The position numbers were made by a program, and so were the translations under genes. DNA of 64,000 nt from Breznakibacter sp047600785 (GTDB lineage Bacteria; Bacteroidota; Bacteroidia; Bacteroidales; Marinilabiliaceae), in contig JASGKH010000001.1 in assembly GCA_047600785.1 (NCBI GenBank), positions 930,001-994,000 of the forward strand, in the 5' to 3' direction. A model generated the notes under the pieces. It ran no database searches. It saw only the letters and a list, made by a program, of their open reading frames with translations, and was not told the origin of the DNA. This document shows, piece by piece, positions 27,284 through 36,593 of this stretch (position 1 is the stretch's first letter; every line of letters begins with the position of its first letter).

Positions 27284-28390
27284 GTAGGCATCCCTGTATT
27301 CTGAGGGGCTGATGCTGAACTCGCTTTTAAATACCCTGTTGAAATGGCTTTGGTTGTTGAACCCTACTTTATAGGCGATTTCACCAATGTTCAAATCGGT
27401 TTGTTCGAGCAACCGTTTTGATTCGTTGATCCGGATACGGTTTAGGTGGGTTTTGAAGTTGCAGTTGAACCGGTCGTGAATGGTTTGGGTAATGCGCCGG
27501 GGCATTGTGCCCGTTTTTTCCGAGATTTTTTCCAAGGTAAGGTTACTGTCGTGATAGTGAATGTGAATGTATTCCAGACATTTATCTTCGGGTTTGGGGA
27601 GGTGCTCAATTTCCAATGGTTTGTACGACACGGTTATTTCCGCTTTTTCGTTGTGCCACATCCGCACCAACAAATGGATTCCCAGCAACAGCGACACAAT
27701 GAAAACATAAATGGTTCCCAACCACCAGTATAGCACCCGGTTGTTTCGGGAGAACGCAATGGAATAAATCTCCAAAGTTTTTTGCTTATCGGCGATCGAT
27801 GTAAAGGCCGATCCGATGTTGACATGAAGGATTTGGCCCAGATCGGGCTCGTTTTTTTTGTTCTTACTGATGTGGTGCAAATCTTCCCACCATTCGGGAT
27901 GCTGGAATTGCCGGATGGGAATATGGTAGATCTCCTTCCGGTTCGAAATGTTCAGGTAGGAATGGTAAAGAGCTTCATCTTGTTTGCCGTTGCTGTCATC
28001 GGGGGGCCCTGGCGTAAAAATGGAAATACCTACCCTGTCGATATGGCGACCCATTATTTGAATGCTCAGCTGATTATACTTTGTCGCATCGATGGTCTTG
28101 CTCCCTGTGGGGGTGATGCTCAATCCTGCATAGGGACTATAGAAGCTGTCGCCCAGCTTAAACCCGAACGTTATGGCGGAATCGGTGGCCGAATACGTTG
28201 TAACTTGTGTGTTGCCGCCATTTGCCGCATCGGTGTAATGGTCACATCTGTAGTTTTCTGGGTTTGGAAATATCACCTTCTCCCTTATGCCGGCAAAATA
28301 AACCGCGATACCCGCGACCATTGCGGTAACAATAATAACGGGCCAAACAAAGTAGTTCGAGTGCAATATCTTTGAGGTCAATCGCTCCAT
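27275..28390 (-). CDS. Membrane-anchored AraC-family regulator with extracytoplasmic sensor
   Basis: A 371-residue protein. Membrane segment 1 is at about 14-34. An extracytoplasmic beta-rich domain at about 40-215 resembles carbohydrate-binding sandwich folds (YAGLSITPTGSKTIDATKYN; LSIQIMGRH). Segment 2 is at about 219-244 (YWWLGTIYVFIVSLLLG). A cytoplasmic AraC-type helix-turn-helix follows at about 268-371 (LTLEKISEKTGTMPRRITQT; GEIAYKVGFNNQSHFNRVF). There is no kinase, receiver or cytoplasmic sensor, so it appears to be a one-component transmembrane regulator. I infer that it senses a periplasmic sugar and controls the GH5-GH39-GH43 operon immediately downstream, possibly through the repeats at 27180-27220. 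A divergently placed GH2 gene starts 695 bases away. Confidence 0.82.
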   Translation of the reverse strand: MERLTSKILHSNYFVWPVIIVTAMVAGIAVYFAGIREKVIFPNPENYRCDHYTDAANGGNTQVTTYSATDSAITFGFKLGDSFYSPYAGLSITPTGSKTIDATKYNQLSIQIMGRHIDRVGISIFTPGPPDDSNGKQDEALYHSYLNISNRKEIYHIPIRQFQHPEWWEDLHHISKNKKNEPDLGQILHVNIGSAFTSIADKQKTLEIYSIAFSRNNRVLYWWLGTIYVFIVSLLLGIHLLVRMWHNEKAEITVSYKPLEIEHLPKPEDKCLEYIHIHYHDSNLTLEKISEKTGTMPRRITQTIHDRFNCNFKTHLNRIRINESKRLLEQTDLNIGEIAYKVGFNNQSHFNRVFKSEFSISPSEYRDAYKP

Positions 28391-29085
28391 GATTGTTGTT
28401 CTGTTGCCGTTCCTTTTTTACATCGATAAAGATAGCTAAATATGTTTGTTGCAAACCGCCTTGCAATGCCCCGGCCGATAGGACACAGAGCGGGAATGTG
28501 TGTCGTAGGGAGTTCCTTTATAAAAATCCCCAAGGAACCTGATGGACTGTTGGCACGGATCGTAATCCGGTATGTTTATGTAGGAGGTGTGCGGACTTGT
28601 GAAGGATTGCGGGGAGAGGTTTTGTCAAAAATTGATACGTTTTGTTTGGAATTGATAAGCTTAAAGAAAGCGATTGTCGTCATTTTTGTGTGGGACCAAT
28701 GTGGGTTTTGGCTTTGATTGCAAATTGTTTTGGTCATGAGGGAAATAGATTTCTCTTTTTTGTTTTGTTGGTCGTATATGCTTTTTTCCGGAAGTCCAGA
28801 GCAATTGTTCGGTCCCGCCATGGCGTGGAAGAACCCGGGTGCATCTCCGATCCGGGTTGGGGCGAAAAGTTTAAAGAAATGCACACCATGTTGATAGTGG
28901 ATGGAGCATCAAAAGCTTTATGGCCGAAAATGTTGGCAGGCAGTGCTTGACAGTATCCGTTCTAGTGGTTTTGTGGTGATCAAATTGACCACAAGCCGCT
29001 ACATACCGATGCGCGTAACTTACAAAGAATTATTTCAAAGATAGATGACGTACGGTTTATACAATATTGGATTAAATCAAAAACG
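28391..29085. other. Divergent intergenic region between AraC and GH2
   Basis: A stretch of 695 bases with no supported gene. It contains the dyad at 28971-28994. Neither the 46-bp box nor the TTTTTGCAAAAA motif occurs here. Confidence 0.45.
28971..28994. promoter_or_regulatory. Dyad upstream of the second GH2 gene
   Basis: TTGTGGT at 28971-28977 and ACCACAA at 28988-28994 are perfect inverted arms around a 10-base AT-rich centre. The dyad lies 91 bases before the GH2 start and could be an operator or a small hairpin. Confidence 0.4.
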
Positions 29086-32076
29086 ATGATGAATTTGAGA
29101 CGTTTAAAGAGGGTGTTATGTGTGGTGACAGGATTGCTGGCGTATGGGTTGTCTTCGGTATGTGCGCAGCCGGTCCCGGAGGGGAAATACAATTTCAATT
29201 CCCAATGGAAAGTCTGGGTTGGCGATGATCAAAAAGCCAAAGAAACATCATTCGACGATTCCAGCTGGAAATCGGTCACTCTTCCTTATGCGTGGAATCA
29301 GGAAGAGGCTTTTAAAAAATCGATTCACGAACTTTCTACCGGCATAGCCTGGTATCGTAAAACGTTCAAATTGCCTAAGTCGGCAAAGGGCAAAAAGGTC
29401 TTTCTCGAGTTTGAGGGAGTCCGTCACGGAGCCGAGTTTTATGTAAACGGGAAAAGCATCGGTGTCCACGAAAACGGAGTGATGGCCGTGGGCTTCGATA
29501 TTTCGGAGCACGTCAACTACGGCAAGTCCAACGTGGTGGCTGTCCGTACCGATAACGACTGGAAATACCGCGAACGTTCCACCAACAGCACTTACCAGTG
29601 GAACAATGATAACTTTAACGCCAACTACGGAGGCATCCCCAAAAACGTCAACCTCTATATCAAGGAGAATATTTACCAAACGTTGCCCCTTTACTCCAAT
29701 TTGGGGACTACCGGGGTGTACGTATATGCTTCTCAGATCGATGTGTCCGGCAAAACGGCTCTGGTTAATGTCGAGTCCGAAGTGCGCAACGAAACCCAAG
29801 TGCCATACACTGCCCATTTGCAGGTCGAGGTGTTCGACATGAACGGCGACAGGGTGGCACTGTTCGATGGTTCCCGGGTGGATGTGCCTGCCGGACAGAC
29901 TGTGACGGCCACGGCATCACGTCAGATTGGCAATCTCGAATTCTGGAGCTGGGGATACGGCTATTTGTACAACGTGGTGTCACGCCTGATGGTCGGCAAT
30001 AAACCAACCGATCAGGCAGTGGTGCGTACCGGTTTCCGCAAAACAGCCTTCAAGGACGGAATGGTCTACCTCAACGACCGTGTGATACAAATTAAGGGCT
30101 ATGCCCAACGCACCAGCAATGAATGGCCCGCTGTTGGCATGAGCTGTCCGCCGTGGATGAGTGACTTTTCCAACCGGCTGATGGTGGAAAGCAATGGCAA
30201 CACGGTGCGCTGGATGCACGTGACGCCCTGGAAACAGGATGTAGAGAGCTGTGACCGTGTGGGACTTATCCAGGCCATGCCTGCCGGAGATGCCGAAAAA
30301 GACGTGGAAGGCCGCCGATGGGAACACCGTGTGGAACTTATGCGCGATGCCATTATTTACAACCGCAACAACCCAAGCATCATTTTTTACGAAGGCGGCA
30401 ATGAAAGCATCAGCGAAGAACATATGCAGGAACTCAAGGCCGTTCGTGACCAATACGACCCACACGGCGGCCGCGCCATTGGTTCGCGCGAAATGCTCGA
30501 CAGCAAAGTGGCCGAATACGGTGGCGAAATGCTCTACATCAACAAAAGCGCCCGCATCCCCATGTGGGCCATGGAGTACTCGCGCGACGAAGGGCTGCGC
30601 AAATATTGGGACGAATACACCTACCCGTACCATAAGGACGGCGACGGTCCGCTTTACCGCAATGCGCCAGCCACCGATTATAACCGCAACCAGGACTCCC
30701 ATGCCATTGAAAACGTGCGGCGCTGGTTCGATTACTGGGAGCAGCGTCCGGGGACGGGCGACCGGGTATCCTCGGGTGGCGTGAACATTGTTTTTTCCGA
30801 TACCAATACCCATTTCCGTGGTGCCGAGAATTATCGTCGCAGTGGTGAGGTGGATGCAATGCGGTTGCCCAAGGACGGGTTTTATGCCCATCAGGTCATG
30901 TGGGACGGATGGGTGGATACTGAAAAAGACCGTACACATATCATCGGCCACTGGAATTATGCCGATACGGTGGTGAAGCCTGTTTACGTGGTGTCGAACG
31001 CCGATAAAGTGGAATTGTTCCTGAACGGCCGTTCTGTTGGTTTTGGTACGAAGAGCGCTGGTTTTCTTTATGCCTTTGACAACGTGCATTTTGAGCCGGG
31101 AAAACTAAAGGCTGTTGGTTATGACGTTTCCGGAAGTGTGCTGTCCAGCGATACAAAGGAAACGGCGGGCGAGCCTGTTGCCATCAAACTTACCCCGATC
31201 ATATCGCCCAATGGCTGGTTGGCCGATGGGGCCGATATAGCCATGTTCGATGTGGAAGTAGTTGACCGGCAGGGAAGACGATGCCCTGTGGCTTTTAACG
31301 AGATCAATTTTCAGCTTGAAGGGCCTGCGTATTGGCTGGGCGGAATTGCCCAAGGCCCCGATAACTACATTATGGCTCACACATTACCCGTGGAGTGTGG
31401 CGTAAACCGGGTAATGGTGCGATCGCTCACCAAGACGGGCAAGGTAAGCCTCTCCGCGAGTGCCGGAGGCTTAACCGGTGCGTCGGTGTCGTTGCAAACC
31501 AAACCGGTAGACGCGAAAGGCGGTTTATCCAAACATTTTGCATCGTCACATCTTCCATCGTTTCTGGGGCGTGGTCCCGCTCCTCAGGGGGTATCGTTTG
31601 TCCCGTCACGTTTTTCGGTTCCCATTGTATCGGCTACAGCGGCCTCCAATAGCGAAGATGCCTGTTTGTCATTCGACGACAATGAGTTGAGCGAATGGGT
31701 CAACGACGGCACCATGCGCAATGCCTCTGTGACATACCAGTTACAGCGTCCGGCTGTAATCACGCAATGCGTGGTGAAATTTACGGGATGGCGTATGCGT
31801 AGTTATCCCATCCGTATTTTGGTGGACGGACAGTTGGTCTACGAAGGCGAAACGGCCCGGAGCCTGGGGTATGTCACGCTGCCGTTAAAGCCGGTCAAAG
31901 GGCAAACGGTGACCATGCAGCTGGTTGGTGCCAGCGCCGACAACGATGCCTTTGGGCAGATTGTGGAAATCACCGGTACCAAAGAACTTGATCTGTACAA
32001 AGATCCCGACGCCTTAAATGCGAAGGGACAGTTGCGGATTGTGGAGATTGAATTTTACGGAGAATCATATCAGTAA
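29086..32076 (+). CDS. GH2 family glycosidase with C-terminal discoidin-like domain, secreted
   Basis: A 996-residue protein with a signal peptide (residues 1-27, ending SSVCAQ). It holds a GH2 sugar-binding domain (about 35-190, VTLPYAWNQEE), an Ig-like domain (about 210-310), a TIM barrel with acid/base Glu440 (YEGGNESISE) and nucleophile Glu497 (PMWAMEYSRDEG), DUF4982/Ig-like domains (about 620-830; VELFLNGRSVGFG) and a Pro/Gly/Ser-rich linker. A galactose-binding (F5/8 type C-like) domain covers about 860-995. Both catalytic glutamates are present. Beta-galactosidase is the default guess, but the WxxGGNES context is also seen in GH2 members of other specificities. It stands alone between the hemicellulose module and the pectin locus. 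Confidence 0.88.
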   Translation: MMNLRRLKRVLCVVTGLLAYGLSSVCAQPVPEGKYNFNSQWKVWVGDDQKAKETSFDDSSWKSVTLPYAWNQEEAFKKSIHELSTGIAWYRKTFKLPKSAKGKKVFLEFEGVRHGAEFYVNGKSIGVHENGVMAVGFDISEHVNYGKSNVVAVRTDNDWKYRERSTNSTYQWNNDNFNANYGGIPKNVNLYIKENIYQTLPLYSNLGTTGVYVYASQIDVSGKTALVNVESEVRNETQVPYTAHLQVEVFDMNGDRVALFDGSRVDVPAGQTVTATASRQIGNLEFWSWGYGYLYNVVSRLMVGNKPTDQAVVRTGFRKTAFKDGMVYLNDRVIQIKGYAQRTSNEWPAVGMSCPPWMSDFSNRLMVESNGNTVRWMHVTPWKQDVESCDRVGLIQAMPAGDAEKDVEGRRWEHRVELMRDAIIYNRNNPSIIFYEGGNESISEEHMQELKAVRDQYDPHGGRAIGSREMLDSKVAEYGGEMLYINKSARIPMWAMEYSRDEGLRKYWDEYTYPYHKDGDGPLYRNAPATDYNRNQDSHAIENVRRWFDYWEQRPGTGDRVSSGGVNIVFSDTNTHFRGAENYRRSGEVDAMRLPKDGFYAHQVMWDGWVDTEKDRTHIIGHWNYADTVVKPVYVVSNADKVELFLNGRSVGFGTKSAGFLYAFDNVHFEPGKLKAVGYDVSGSVLSSDTKETAGEPVAIKLTPIISPNGWLADGADIAMFDVEVVDRQGRRCPVAFNEINFQLEGPAYWLGGIAQGPDNYIMAHTLPVECGVNRVMVRSLTKTGKVSLSASAGGLTGASVSLQTKPVDAKGGLSKHFASSHLPSFLGRGPAPQGVSFVPSRFSVPIVSATAASNSEDACLSFDDNELSEWVNDGTMRNASVTYQLQRPAVITQCVVKFTGWRMRSYPIRILVDGQLVYEGETARSLGYVTLPLKPVKGQTVTMQLVGASADNDAFGQIVEITGTKELDLYKDPDALNAKGQLRIVEIEFYGESYQ

Positions 32077-32848
32077 ATTCGAGCCGGGGAAACTCCTTTA
32101 CGATAGAATGTTCAATTCGGGTTAATATTGTCATGCCTTGCAAAACGATGACAATGATCGACAACATGCTAATGTGGCAATAAGTTAATCTTTTTTATGT
32201 CAATTATGTATGCTGGTACATTTTTAAAGACGATTCCCTAACAATCGACGTGCTGATTTGCAGCGAAAAGTGGTTGTCCTAGTGGCCGTCTTTGGGGAAA
32301 CATACCGGGCATTACTTATTGGCTCATCCCCGTTAACGTGTGTCATACCCAAGGGTATTCAACCGAAGTTTTTAAAAGGTGCCAACCACCAAGAGATAAT
32401 GTTTGATCGGTTTGGTTCTTTGGGATTGGAACTGCTTTGGTACTGCATCTAATGGTAATAACAAAGGTGAGATACCTGACTTTATGCTCATACAAGGTAT
32501 ATCGCCAGATTGGGCGTACCTAAAGCTTTGATATCTTTCTCATGAATTTACTGTCGGGCTAGTTATTACATGCCCTTTTCCCTAAAAGTCATTGATTTTG
32601 TGTTTAATATATTAATAATAAGTGTGTTGGTGAGTGTTTAGAGGTCAAATTCCTGTCATTTACTGATCCGCATTAATACGATATAAATACCATGAATGCG
32701 GTATTTGAGCATGTGTGTTTGGAAAACATCTTTGTATCAATATGGTGCAAAAAATGCAAAATGTAAAAAATGAAAGAGAGTATTTCTTTGTTTTTGTGGT
32801 GTTTGCACCGACTAGTTTGTCAATCATATTAATCTCAAATTTTCTGGT
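32077..32848. other. Long AT-rich intergenic region upstream of the first T9SS repeat protein
   Basis: A 772-base region with no supported gene. A small inverted repeat (AAATACC 32685-32691 / GGTATTT 32700-32706) lies about 145 bases before the next start. The 46-bp box present upstream of the paralogue at 52882 was not found here. Base composition becomes visibly AT-richer from here on. Confidence 0.45.
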
Positions 32849-35662
32849 ATGAAAAACTATTACTTGACTAAAGAGGAAGAAGTAACTGCGAAAAGATTGT
32901 ATACATTGAAATGTTTGCGATGTTTTTTTGGGGCTATTGCATTATTTACTTTTAGTTTTGCCGCCGTTTCGCAGTTAACTTGGACTGGGGCAACAAACTC
33001 CAATTTTTTACTAGACCAAAATTGGTCTCCAGTAGGTGATCCTTCTGGAAAAAACCTTACTATTCCACTAAGAACTAATTATACTAATACGCCAATTTTA
33101 ACTGGCTCCACTGATGTGTCGGTCAATTGGCTAGACGTGGACTTCAACGCGGACACCTCGTTAGTCGGTAAATTGATTGTTGAATTCGACAACGATGCGA
33201 CTTCGTTGGTTGTAGCAACAGGAAACGTTGGAGCAGGGAATAATTATAATACTATAGGCTTAATTGTCAACAGAGGTTCTGTGTATCTCCGTGGTGGCGA
33301 GAGATTAGAGTCTGAGGGATGCTACGTGACTGTCAACGGTGGTTATGTTGAATTTAACAAAACGGTGCAGATGGGGAATGCCAATACACCAACACAGGGG
33401 GGCGTTTTTTTTATCAATGGTGGAACAGTAAGGTTTAACAACGGTTTTGGCCGTAATTATTATAATAAGGTAGGTGGGCAATTCCTGATTAAAAATAGTG
33501 GCATACTTGAATATGTTGGTAATTGGGATTGCCAATCATTGATAGATAATGGTTATATAAACGGTGGAGATGAGTATAGTATTTTAAGAAACTATAATGT
33601 AGTAACCAATATCACCACTTTACAGGCAGTACCCAGTTCTTCTTTCATGATCTCAAACCCGAATCGTCAGGTGCTGATCGTGGGAGAGGCGGGTTCGACA
33701 ATCGGTATGTTGGCAACAAAACGAGTGACAGAGGCCCAAAGCCTTACTTGGAAATACCGAAAACAAGGGGAAACTTCCTACAGTGAATTTGCCCCATCAC
33801 AGACCGGGACAAGCTGTGTACCTGTATTTGTACAATCGGGGGTATATTACGTGCTTTGCGAAGGAGTGGATGCCGAAAATGCAACTGTTTATTCCGATGA
33901 AGTGGAAATTTTTGTGGGTTCTGACAAAATAGCCATTTCTCCCTATTTTGAATCTCAATATATCCGGGTAAACCAACCACTGTACGATTTGACCGCTACG
34001 TTTGCCGGAGAGACTACTGGTATTGAGTGGAAATATAGCACGATCCCCAGTGGTCCTTATGTGTCGTTCGATCCTGCCGCGACTACGGCAGTTTATTCGC
34101 CTGTTTTCGGAGACACGGGTTCGTATTATATAGTAGTTGAGGCCACCATAGATGGGGCAATGCAGCGCAGTTCCGAGTTGATGTACATCGTGGAAGGGGG
34201 ATCCACCACCGGTAAATGGTTAGACTGGACGGCGGCTTATGGTACCGATTTCCATTACGGCGCCAACTACAGTCCAGCCGCGGTACATTTCAAGAACAGC
34301 ATCAACATCCCTGCCGGGGTGACCCCTCCCGTCATCGACCAGGCAGGCAATGACTCCATCGCAGCCTTGACCATTGCCGACGGGCAAACCCTTACCCTGG
34401 AAAAACCCGATGGCGACGTGCTGAACATACGCGGCGAAGTATTGGTTTATGGCACGCTTTATTTAAAAAGCGGCACCGTGGACCACACCACATCCTACTT
34501 TAGGATCCCCAATAACGGAGATCTAATGGTAATGAGCGGCAACTCCGAGCTAAAAACGGTTAGCCTTCTGATCGGCAATAAAGCAGAGAACCCCAACGAA
34601 GGCGGCATCCTGGAACTAAGGGACAACGCCAGGTTTTATAACACGGCAGGCTTGCCGCTCCGGTTCTCGATAGACGAAGGCGTCGATGAAAGCCTGATCC
34701 GGATTTATGACAAAGCACAGTTCCTCATAAAAGGCGACGTGCGTGAGACCGTAAAAGACCTGGCCGAGTCCAAGTTTAAGATCCAGGCGCCCGCTGAGAA
34801 CCATGTACCCTATTATTTTTATGACAAAGCAACAGATTATACGATAGTCAAAGCACGCAACACGACTACTTTCTCAATCCAAAACGATGCGGTTCAATAT
34901 ACCGGCGTGGACGTGCCCGTGGGCGATGGGTTGATGGTTGAGAACGTTGACGGGGTAAACACCCTGGCCTGGTACTGGGGCACAAGCCCGCTTGGCCCAT
35001 GGTCCAAATTCGAAGGTTCGGACGACGTTGTCCCTTTTGCGCCCCAATTCAGCGAGAGCGGCACTTATTATGTGGTTGCCATTGCCGACGGGAACATTGA
35101 ATCATCGAACACCGCACGTATAGAAGTAGTCGGCTTGGCCATCTCCCCTGCTTCGCAGTATGTATTGCCCAATACCGACGGTACCCCGTTAACTTACACG
35201 TTGTCGGACGGAGTAACCATGAGCGAAAGCCCCGGGGCTTGGTATGACGTGACCAATGGCACAGAAATTGTGTTATCCAATGCAAGCAGCTATACCCCAA
35301 ACTTCTCCGCGTTGGGCACTTACCAAATAGTTTTCGCGGCCGAAGTAAAAGACGAATACAGCAACACCTACATGGTGGTTAGTAACGTGGCCACGGTTGA
35401 TGTCGTAAGCGAATTGCCCACCTCGGTCAATAAGCCGAAAGCCGGTGGGCTGGTCATTTATCCGAATCCATCCAGCGGTACGTTCTATGTGTCCGGAACC
35501 TCCGACGCAACCGTGGAGGTAGTTGATGCGAAAGGCGCATTGGTGTTGAAAAAGGCAATCACTTCCTCAGGACAAACCATCTCAGTATCGGCCAAAGGCG
35601 TTTATTTGGTGAGAGTGGTGGATGGATCTTCCGTGAAAGTGGGGCGCATAATTGTAAAATAA
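32849..35662 (+). CDS. T9SS-secreted repeat protein of unknown function, copy 1
   Basis: A 937-residue protein with an N-terminal signal segment (hydrophobic FFGAIALFTFSFAAV; the leader before it is long and charged). The sequence reads as two similar halves, each a beta-helix-like region followed by two Ig-like units. The first half opens TWTGATNSNFLLDQNW and contains MGNANTPTQGGVFFINGG. The second opens WLDWTAAYGTDFHYGANY and contains IGNKAENPNEGGILELRD. The Ig-like units share WKY/WYW plus an SGxYYV pattern. A type A T9SS sorting domain ends the protein (about 860-937, VIYPNPSSGTFYVSG to VGRIIVK). There is no catalytic motif. It is probably a surface-attached binding or structural protein of the pectin locus. 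Residues 429-937 are nearly identical to the paralogue at 52882. Confidence 0.7.
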   Translation: MKNYYLTKEEEVTAKRLYTLKCLRCFFGAIALFTFSFAAVSQLTWTGATNSNFLLDQNWSPVGDPSGKNLTIPLRTNYTNTPILTGSTDVSVNWLDVDFNADTSLVGKLIVEFDNDATSLVVATGNVGAGNNYNTIGLIVNRGSVYLRGGERLESEGCYVTVNGGYVEFNKTVQMGNANTPTQGGVFFINGGTVRFNNGFGRNYYNKVGGQFLIKNSGILEYVGNWDCQSLIDNGYINGGDEYSILRNYNVVTNITTLQAVPSSSFMISNPNRQVLIVGEAGSTIGMLATKRVTEAQSLTWKYRKQGETSYSEFAPSQTGTSCVPVFVQSGVYYVLCEGVDAENATVYSDEVEIFVGSDKIAISPYFESQYIRVNQPLYDLTATFAGETTGIEWKYSTIPSGPYVSFDPAATTAVYSPVFGDTGSYYIVVEATIDGAMQRSSELMYIVEGGSTTGKWLDWTAAYGTDFHYGANYSPAAVHFKNSINIPAGVTPPVIDQAGNDSIAALTIADGQTLTLEKPDGDVLNIRGEVLVYGTLYLKSGTVDHTTSYFRIPNNGDLMVMSGNSELKTVSLLIGNKAENPNEGGILELRDNARFYNTAGLPLRFSIDEGVDESLIRIYDKAQFLIKGDVRETVKDLAESKFKIQAPAENHVPYYFYDKATDYTIVKARNTTTFSIQNDAVQYTGVDVPVGDGLMVENVDGVNTLAWYWGTSPLGPWSKFEGSDDVVPFAPQFSESGTYYVVAIADGNIESSNTARIEVVGLAISPASQYVLPNTDGTPLTYTLSDGVTMSESPGAWYDVTNGTEIVLSNASSYTPNFSALGTYQIVFAAEVKDEYSNTYMVVSNVATVDVVSELPTSVNKPKAGGLVIYPNPSSGTFYVSGTSDATVEVVDAKGALVLKKAITSSGQTISVSAKGVYLVRVVDGSSVKVGRIIVK

Positions 35663-35667
35663 ATTAA
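34133..35667 (+). repeat. 1.5-kb near-identical duplication, copy 1
   Basis: This segment matches 54190-55724 at a constant offset of 20057 bases, with no indel and about six base differences noted by eye. It starts abruptly inside the coding sequence at GTAGTTGAGG and ends five bases after the stop codon. The flanking sequence on both sides is clearly diverged. Confidence 0.9.
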
Positions 35668-35676
35668 AGAAAGAAT

Positions 35677-35715
35677 CCAACGTGCTGTGGTTCCAATAGC
35701 ACGTTGGTCTTTTTT
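35677..35715 (+). terminator. Rho-independent terminator after T9SS protein copy 1
   Basis: CCAACGTGCT (35677-35686) pairs perfectly with AGCACGTTGG (35698-35707) and is followed by TCTTTTTT. It lies 14 bases after the stop codon. Confidence 0.88.
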
Positions 35716-35730
35716 GGTAAAAAAGCAAGT

Positions 35731-35784
35731 GGCTCATGTCGATAAGTTTGCAAATAGTTGTCTTTGGAGCTGTGAGCCTTTATT
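35731..35784 (+). terminator. Second hairpin element after copy 1, related to one after copy 2
   Basis: GGCTCATG at the left and GTGAGCC at the right form a short stem around a 30-base interior and are followed by TTTATTTT. A diverged relative with the same end motifs lies at 55784-55829 after the second copy. It may be a backup terminator. Confidence 0.5.
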
Positions 35785-36425
35785 TTATGGACTGTGTTGC
35801 GGATGATAGACGAAGAGAAGCCCATCTCTCAATGAATTCTTCGTACTGTATTTGCTTATGTCCGTTAGCTTATGCTTTTGGGACATGGGGAAATGTTGTT
35901 CAAATCTTTGTCTATTGGGAAGGTCAGGATTGCAACAACAAAAGGCCTCTAAGGAAATTGTTAAGATTTTTTATATGTGGGATTTAAATAAAAGGCTTTA
36001 TCGTTCACTTTCATTCGCATGTGTTGCAGGGGCATAATATTGCAAAGAACTTGGAATCGGGCAAGATCAGCAAACCCCAACTTTTAGGGCAGTAAATTTA
36101 CCGATGCCCATTGCAAACGCAAGCTACACTACAATATAGTCAACCGAAATATTCTCCGATAAGGTTGGACGACAAGACAAATATCATGAAGCTTTTTTCT
36201 AGATTCTTTCGGCAAATTTATGTGCTTGGAAATTTTGTGATTTCTTCTGTTGGGCCTCTTTTTATTTCACTCTCATTGAATTAATAATGTGTCTCGTGAA
36301 AATGACTCTAAAAAGACAATCATAGTATTTAATGTTTTTTTACAGAGTAAAAAATGAGGAAATTCCCGATTGTGATCTGAACCCCTTAAAAATTAACTAA
36401 AACAACCAGATTTTCCCTGTTTGTC

Positions 36426-36471
36426 GGGATGATTTTATAGATGCCTTAGATGTAAAAACTTCATATTTGTT
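36426..36471 (+). promoter_or_regulatory. 46-bp shared operon box, copy B (upstream of FAS1/SusCD)
   Basis: It has the same length and the same fixed motifs (GGGATGATTTT, AGATG, CATATTTGTT) as copies A and C; 37 of 46 positions match copy C by eye. It ends 122 bases before the start of the first FAS1 gene. The T-rich sequence just upstream (ATTTTCCCTG) is also shared in part with the other copies. Confidence 0.7.
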
Positions 36472-36593
36472 TACATTTTTTGACATAATTGATTGAGTAA
36501 TCTTTTGCTTGAAGTAAAAAATTAAAAAATTTTGGCATAGGTAAACTTAAGTCAATTGTAAAAAAATAATTTGAAATAATAAATTATATAGTT

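Larger units (their letters stand above)
35663..36593. other. Intergenic region upstream of the FAS1/SusCD operon
   Basis: A region of 931 bases holding the terminator pair near its left end and the 46-bp box copy B near its right end. Open frames between have no recognisable features. The last 150 bases are extremely AT-rich, as expected of a promoter and leader. Confidence 0.5.

Noticed and set aside
28642..28950. Small open frame with a hydrophobic stretch between the AraC and GH2 genes
   Set aside because: Composition looks non-coding, there is no family motif, and its hydrophobic run comes from T-rich intergenic sequence.
29980..31089. Long open frame on the minus strand opposite the second GH2 gene (369 codons)
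   Set aside because: It lies fully inside the GH2 coding sequence, shows no domain features and is explained by the GC-rich codon use of the real gene.
35736..35987. Open frame of 83 codons after the first T9SS repeat gene
   Set aside because: It overlaps the second hairpin element and reads as translated intergenic DNA with odd cysteine-rich composition.
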